Origin: Methanogenium sp.
Lineage (GTDB): Archaea; Halobacteriota; Methanomicrobia; Methanomicrobiales; Methanomicrobiaceae
NCBI GenBank assembly: GCA_030595665.1
Contig: JAUVCV010000014.1
Location: forward strand, 1-56,065
DNA: 56,065 nucleotides
Reading direction: 5' to 3'
This document shows positions 51,920 to 56,065 of this stretch, piece by piece (position 1 is the stretch's first letter; every line of letters starts with the position of its first letter). The position numbers and the translations under genes are program-made. The notes beneath the pieces were generated by a model. That model ran no database searches. It had not been told where the DNA came from and worked only from the letters and a program-made list of their open reading frames with translations.

Positions 51920-53167
51920 ATGACACAAAAAATTTACAGAACATTTCTGTGTATTCTGGTTCTTGCATTTCTTGCGGGAGGAGGACAGGCACTTTCGATA
52001 ACCGCAGGGCCGGACCAGATTCAGGAAGGAGGACAAATAACAGTTACTATCCAGGGGCTTGAAGACAGCAGCTCTTTTTCCATGCATATTGGTGCAGAAA
52101 TTGCACCTGATGACAATCAGGAGTTTGCATTCTCATCCAATAATCTGAATATGCCATTTACCCTTACAGACACTACCGTTACCCTTCGGGCAGAATCTGT
52201 TGTGTGGGCAAATTTCAGGTACCAGCAGGATGCTGAAAGCCCATCAAAAAGTATCGGATTCGGAAGTGAGGATCATCCTGTACGAGGTGGTATTATCAGT
52301 GATGAAGAAAGTTTTGGACAGATAAACGGTGGTTCTGAGATATCTATGCTTGAGATCTCAGGAAAAACTCTGGAGGATACCAATCAGGTATCCGTTTCGT
52401 TCGAACTGGATGGAATGAAATCAGGAGATGACGACTCATCGATATCGTACACTATTAATGATATGAAACAGGGAACAGTCAGCATTATTGTATCTGTTGA
52501 CGGAACTGAAGCGTTAAATAAAAAAATTCAGGTTGGCGAAGCACTCCCGACAGCTGTTCCGACACAGTCACCATCAGGAAGCAGTGGCGACAGCGATGAT
52601 TATTCACCAAACCCAACCGCAACGCCGGACACCGATCTCTCAGTGTCTTCAAGTGATGGATATGCAACGCTCAATGCACTGAGAGAAACAGTCTCCGGAG
52701 CAGAAGTTGAAGATGTTCTTATTATGAAAAACTCCCATCCAAAGAACATACCTGCCGAATGGGATCTTATTTACGGTGCATATATCATATCACCGGCAGC
52801 ACTCAGATTCAGTGAACCTGCAGAATTCACAATTACCGGTGATGGCGACATGAAGACAAACGCTCGGTTTATTGCTGAATACAATGGTGAAACATGGACC
52901 ATGCTCCCCACAGAACTGAGAGGGGATGCACTTGTCGCAAAAATATCAGAATCGGGTTCATATGCACTCATGACCTTTAGAACTACAGAATCTGTTCCCG
53001 AAACAACCGTTTCTCAACAAACACCAGATTATACGAATGCACCTACAGCAACACCTGCATCTCCGGAACCTTCACTCCCAACGCCCACAGCATCAGGACT
53101 TCCTGTGTGTGCAGGTATATTTACTGCTCTTGGAGCACTGTTTGTTGTACAGAGACTGAACAAATAA
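51920..53167 (+). CDS. Surface protein with C-terminal membrane anchor
   Basis: A protein of about 415 residues. It has a signal peptide (FLCILVLAFLAGGGQALS), an N-terminal beta domain (GPDQIQEGGQITVTIQGLED), a Ser/Pro/Thr-rich middle (about 205-245), then a beta domain of the type seen near the end of the 38067-41453 protein (ISPAALRFSEPAEFTITGDG ... SESGSYALMTF). It closes with a Thr/Pro-rich stretch and a hydrophobic anchor (GLPVCAGIFTALGALFVVQR), similar to methanogen surface-protein C-terminal sorting or anchor signals. ATG 51920 is supported by AGGTAA 6 nt upstream. Divergent to the protease operon and perhaps co-regulated. No catalytic motif seen. Confidence 0.75.
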   Translation: MTQKIYRTFLCILVLAFLAGGGQALSITAGPDQIQEGGQITVTIQGLEDSSSFSMHIGAEIAPDDNQEFAFSSNNLNMPFTLTDTTVTLRAESVVWANFRYQQDAESPSKSIGFGSEDHPVRGGIISDEESFGQINGGSEISMLEISGKTLEDTNQVSVSFELDGMKSGDDDSSISYTINDMKQGTVSIIVSVDGTEALNKKIQVGEALPTAVPTQSPSGSSGDSDDYSPNPTATPDTDLSVSSSDGYATLNALRETVSGAEVEDVLIMKNSHPKNIPAEWDLIYGAYIISPAALRFSEPAEFTITGDGDMKTNARFIAEYNGETWTMLPTELRGDALVAKISESGSYALMTFRTTESVPETTVSQQTPDYTNAPTATPASPEPSLPTPTASGLPVCAGIFTALGALFVVQRLNK

Positions 53168-53192
53168 TTTTTTGGCACATCTCCATTTTTTT
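53168..53192 (+). terminator. T-rich terminator of the 51920 surface-protein gene
   Basis: A T6 run starts immediately at the stop (53168-53173), with a T7 run at 53186-53192. Consistent with intrinsic archaeal termination. Confidence 0.45.
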
Positions 53193-54723
53193 GAACGCTG
53201 CTTTTTATTATATGCTACAGCACGACACGTTATTGTAGAAATCCCGTATATGTCGATAGATAATTACTCCATTTTAGACAATATATCCGAATCAGGCCAC
53301 ATATGATGCTCAAAATTTACATCACGGTTACCTGAGGCCCGGGAAAAACAGGTCAACACAGAAGCCCGGAGAGGGCCTTTCTCAGTCAGGACGGTTGCAC
53401 TATCCTCTAAAAATATCAGTCAATATAGACCCCTCAATAGTTCGCAATGAATCGTTCTTTTAGTAAACAACCGTCAAAATTGCCATGTATTTCAGGGAAA
53501 TTACCCGGGCAGGAAATATGCCCATTTCAACCTTGAATTCCCAAATGGAGGAAGTAAAAAAGGGTAGGTCAGAGAGGTTACAAAACATGGTGAAGCATTA
53601 CCTCCATTTTAGGTATTCAATCGGTTGTTTTTCAATTTTTTTAGAGAGGTTTTGTATTTTCTTCATTTCTGGATATATAGCAAAAAATAATCCATGCCTA
53701 TTATTAGTCAGACATTTCAGGCGTCTATGTCCAATTCATATCTCCATTTACACCTCTGCCAAATTCACGGAGACACATATCCCCACACTCCTACATAATA
53801 TTCAGACATCCATTTGGTGTTCTCCCGGATGCATGAAACCTTCCCGAACTCTCTGTAAACTTATCTTCTTACGGTATTTTTTGAAGAAACACATCAACAC
53901 ATTATTTGTTTAAAACTCCTTTTTTTCCATTTTTGTGGGTGTGAACCGGGTTAAAAGGAAAACATCAGATCTTAAAAAGGTCAGAAACTACTTCTCACCG
54001 GGAGGAATCCACTGATACCTGGCAAACAAGATGGAGGTCAATGTGTGACCGCTCCTGGTGTGACGTGGTTGGGATTAAATGTAATTGCCCGGTCGGATTA
54101 ACCGTGATGGCCGGGACAATTTTCATTCTCCGGGAATTTATACTGTGCCAGCATTTCTACGACCCTTTCTGTTTTCAACAGTGGGAACAGAATTTATCTA
54201 AGGCCCCATATTCGGATACATTCCATCCGGATTGCCTTCTACGAGATGGCACCATAGTATCCAGGTCTTTTAAAAAAATTCATACGAATGTTTCGGTGGA
54301 TTACAAACCGATTGAGGATCACACGGCGCGAACTTTATGTATAGCAACATACAGTTTATTGACGAATAGTGGTGGACAAATAAAATAAATCCAGAACGAA
54401 AAAAATGAAAAAAATACGGCTTTTTGTAACTATAACTGAACAGACATACCAAAAAGGAAAAACAACCATACGGTCGTCACAGCCCTGCACATGACCAAAT
54501 TAGGCAAAAAAATGAGGATAAGAAAAACAATTCACCAGATTATTGATATGGACAACACCAATCAGGCAGAATATTTAGAAATAATCCGGCAGACTGAAAA
54601 ATTTCCCCCATGTAATTGCCCACAGATAAGCACCCGGATTCTATCTATGTTGAATAGAGACACCGGATTGTTTTTGTGCCCCCTATCAAAACAAATCCAG
54701 CACCATTTATTGCACCCCACCCT
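53193..54723. other. Gene-poor, AT-rich stretch with two GC-richer islands
   Basis: No gene could be supported. The open frames here are short, lack Shine-Dalgarno sequences and give unprotein-like products. GC-richer islands at about 53330-53400 (with CTGAG...CTCAG complementary ends and GCCC/GGGC) and 53985-54140 (with CCGGGA motifs) stand out and might be structured RNA or relics of mobile DNA. An open frame at 54041-54388 was considered and not called. Confidence 0.4.
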
Positions 54724-55239
54724 GGCATTTCACACCACGAATGGCAGCAGAAATATCGGGTAAAAATATGTGAGAAATGAGAATCATATTTGATTATTTT
54801 TACACAATTTTATTGTTCTAACCCAGGCATTTCACACCACAAATAGCTGCAGAAAGATCTGGCAAAAATATGTGAGAAATGAGACTCATATTCAATTCTT
54901 TTTTACACAATTTTATTGTTCCAACCCTGGCATTTCACACCACAAATGGCAGCAGAAATATCTGGCAAAAATATGTGAGAAATGAGAATCATATTTGATT
55001 ATTTTTCACATGATTTTATTGTTCCAACCCGGGCATTTCACACCACGAATGGCAGGCAGAAATACCAGGCAGAAAGATGTGAGAAATGAGACTTGTATTT
55101 GATTATTTTTCACATGATTTTATTGTTCCAACCCGGGCATTTCACACCACGAATGGCAGGCAGAAATACCAGGCAGAAAGATGTGAGAAATGAGACTCGT
55201 ATTTGATTATTTTTTACACAATTTCATCGTGCCAACCCT
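54724..55239. repeat. Five-copy tandem repeat of about 103 bp
   Basis: Copies begin with GGCATTTCACACCAC at 54724, 54826, 54929, 55032 and 55136, giving periods of 102, 103, 103 and 104 bp. Each unit contains GCAGAAA, ATGTGAGAAATGAGA, ATTTGATTATTTTT and ATTTTATTGTTC(C)AACC. Within a unit, ATGTGAGAAA and TTTTTCACAT (or TTTTTACAC) can pair, so each may form a hairpin. Copies 4 and 5 are nearly identical over their first about 70 bp; earlier copies have diverged. It is not a CRISPR array: there are no unique spacers of uniform length and the whole unit repeats. It lies about 625 bp beyond the 3' end of a tyrosine recombinase gene. Confidence 0.9.
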
Positions 55240-55863
55240 TATGAACACAACCCATTTCCCCGGGTTCTATTACATAATTACACATGTAGGACACTCCACA
55301 TAAAATACATTATAAACAGAACAGATAGGCCCCCTAAACGCTTCTCATGCGACCTGCAACACACAGAGAAGAATTACGTGAAGAAAAATATCCGTGTACC
55401 TGATCATATGAGATAATGATATAATTCAGGACAATTCCAAGACAATAGCTTCCCCAAGAGGCCGAACCAGCACCCCTTCACTATTCTGAGTGGATGCATA
55501 CACATGAACGTAATCAATTTTTCATATGCATCACTCAATGTCCTGCCCCCTGGCTTCGCAATGTATTTCATTATCTCTCTATTGTTTCTAAAGAAAAGCA
55601 AGGGGGTGGATGCCCCCATAGGTAAGAGAAATATTCCAGATGAGAAATGCACAATCTTATCCTTATGTCTCCGTTTTATGTGTGTGCCTCCTGCAAAATG
55701 GTATCCACCCTCCCAAAACGGAGTAGGTGATTGTGGGCACCTGATTCTGAAAAACGATATAATGTGTATAAGAATTCAGCACCATCTGCCCATACAATTC
55801 AGCAAAGATCCCTTTTTTCATTCACAAATCGTCAACAGAACAAAGAAAGACAAAAATAAATCC
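55240..55863. other. AT-rich intergenic stretch, no gene recognised
   Basis: Contains only short open frames (55404-55652 minus, 55504-55878 plus) without Shine-Dalgarno or family resemblance. The plus-strand frame overlaps the recombinase end. No repeat unit continues here. Confidence 0.45.
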
Positions 55864-56065
55864 TTAATCATGTCGTGAAAGAGGGAAATACTCCTTATAT
55901 ACAGCCCTTCTTTCATCAACATCAGTATGCAGATAGATTTCTGTGGTCTGGATAGAGGAATGACCAAGATTCTCCTGCACAACCCTCAGATTTTTAGATC
56001 TCCGATATAATTCAGAAGCATATGAGTGACGAATCTTATGAGGAGTTATTCCCTTAGGGGCCCAT
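55864..56065 (-). CDS. Tyrosine recombinase/integrase, C-terminal part (cut by window end)
   Basis: The last 66 residues of a tyrosine recombinase; the 5' end lies beyond the window. It has TPHKIRHSYASELYRR (the H-x-x-R box), LRVVQENLGHSSIQTTEIYL with the second catalytic His (or Trp position) and the nucleophilic Tyr, then HTDVDERRAVYKEYFPLSRH to the stop at 55864-55866. The catalytic tail is intact, so this is probably functional. It could be a XerA-like chromosome recombinase or the integrase of a mobile element; the missing N-terminus and the next genes would decide. The 103-bp repeats lie downstream. Confidence 0.88.
   Translation of the reverse strand, partial: WAPKGITPHKIRHSYASELYRRSKNLRVVQENLGHSSIQTTEIYLHTDVDERRAVYKEYFPLSRHD

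Noticed and set aside
53485..53913. Plus-strand 142-codon frame
   Set aside because: Composition resembles random AT-rich sequence; no Shine-Dalgarno, no recognisable motif.
54041..54388. Plus-strand 115-codon frame, possible small protein
   Set aside because: No ribosome-binding site and no family pattern; left as part of the gene-poor region.
54724..55239. CRISPR array
   Set aside because: The full ~103-bp unit repeats; there are no short repeats alternating with unique spacers, and no cas genes nearby.
55240..55863. Archaeal dif site for a XerA-type recombinase
   Set aside because: I could not find a convincing 28-bp dif-like sequence by eye; needs a motif scan.
1..56065. tRNA or rRNA genes
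   Set aside because: No cloverleaf-compatible sequence with T-loop (GTTCGAAT-type) signature or rRNA block was recognised on either strand.

Overview
The window reads as a chromosomal segment of a methanogenic euryarchaeon, most likely of the order Methanomicrobiales. What is seen: an archaeal translation, secretion and RNA-processing super-operon (S19e, PDCD5, L39e, L31e, aIF6, L18a, prefoldin, FtsY, SRP54, TrmY, Pus10, L21e, RpoF, DUF655, KsgA, HemK2), archaeal SUI1, RNase P protein 4, cobyric acid synthase, and bacterial-type MutS/MutL and exonuclease VII, together with very large secreted modular proteins. The order-level assignment is inferred from this mixture; I cannot name the species. 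No rRNA, tRNA or CRISPR array was recognised.

Layout. 1-1.4 kb: tail of a type IV pilus/T2SS-F membrane protein cluster with a possibly broken first gene. 1.4-13.5 kb: housekeeping genes on both strands (SUI1 and a decayed copy of it, CobQ, a YkgJ-type Cys-cluster protein, sugar nucleotidyltransferase, CBS-ParB protein, Hsp20, FKBP-like protein, thioredoxin, zinc-finger protein, DUF371, XseAB, TIM-barrel protein, CorC-type transporter, PurN). 13.5-24.7 kb: a nearly continuous plus-strand translation/SRP super-operon, interrupted between ksgA and hemK2 by the lone end of an IS200/IS605-type element. 24.8-29.3 kb: mutS-mutL. 29.4-37.4 kb: a MoxR-DUF58-DUF4350 membrane cluster flanked by a secreted protein and a DUF1616 protein. 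38-51.4 kb: a four-gene minus-strand operon of giant secreted proteins. 51.9-53.2 kb: a divergent surface protein. 53.2-56.1 kb: a gene-poor stretch with a 5-copy, about 103-bp tandem repeat, ending in a truncated tyrosine recombinase.

The most interesting system is the 13-kb operon at 38067-51392. It encodes a secreted subtilisin-like protease ending in cohesin and dockerin modules, an alpha-2-macroglobulin-like thioester protein with an N-terminal cohesin and C-terminal dockerin, a small membrane-anchored cohesin-like protein, and a large cohesin-bearing membrane-anchored surface protein. Read together they look like a cell-surface, cohesin-dockerin-assembled protease plus thioester-trap complex; assembly and function are inference.

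Second in interest: pus10 has no ATG/GTG/TTG start compatible with its conserved N-terminus, and yhbY only a poorly placed TTG. Both have a strong Shine-Dalgarno followed by ATC-ATC-G, suggesting AUC initiation in this genome.
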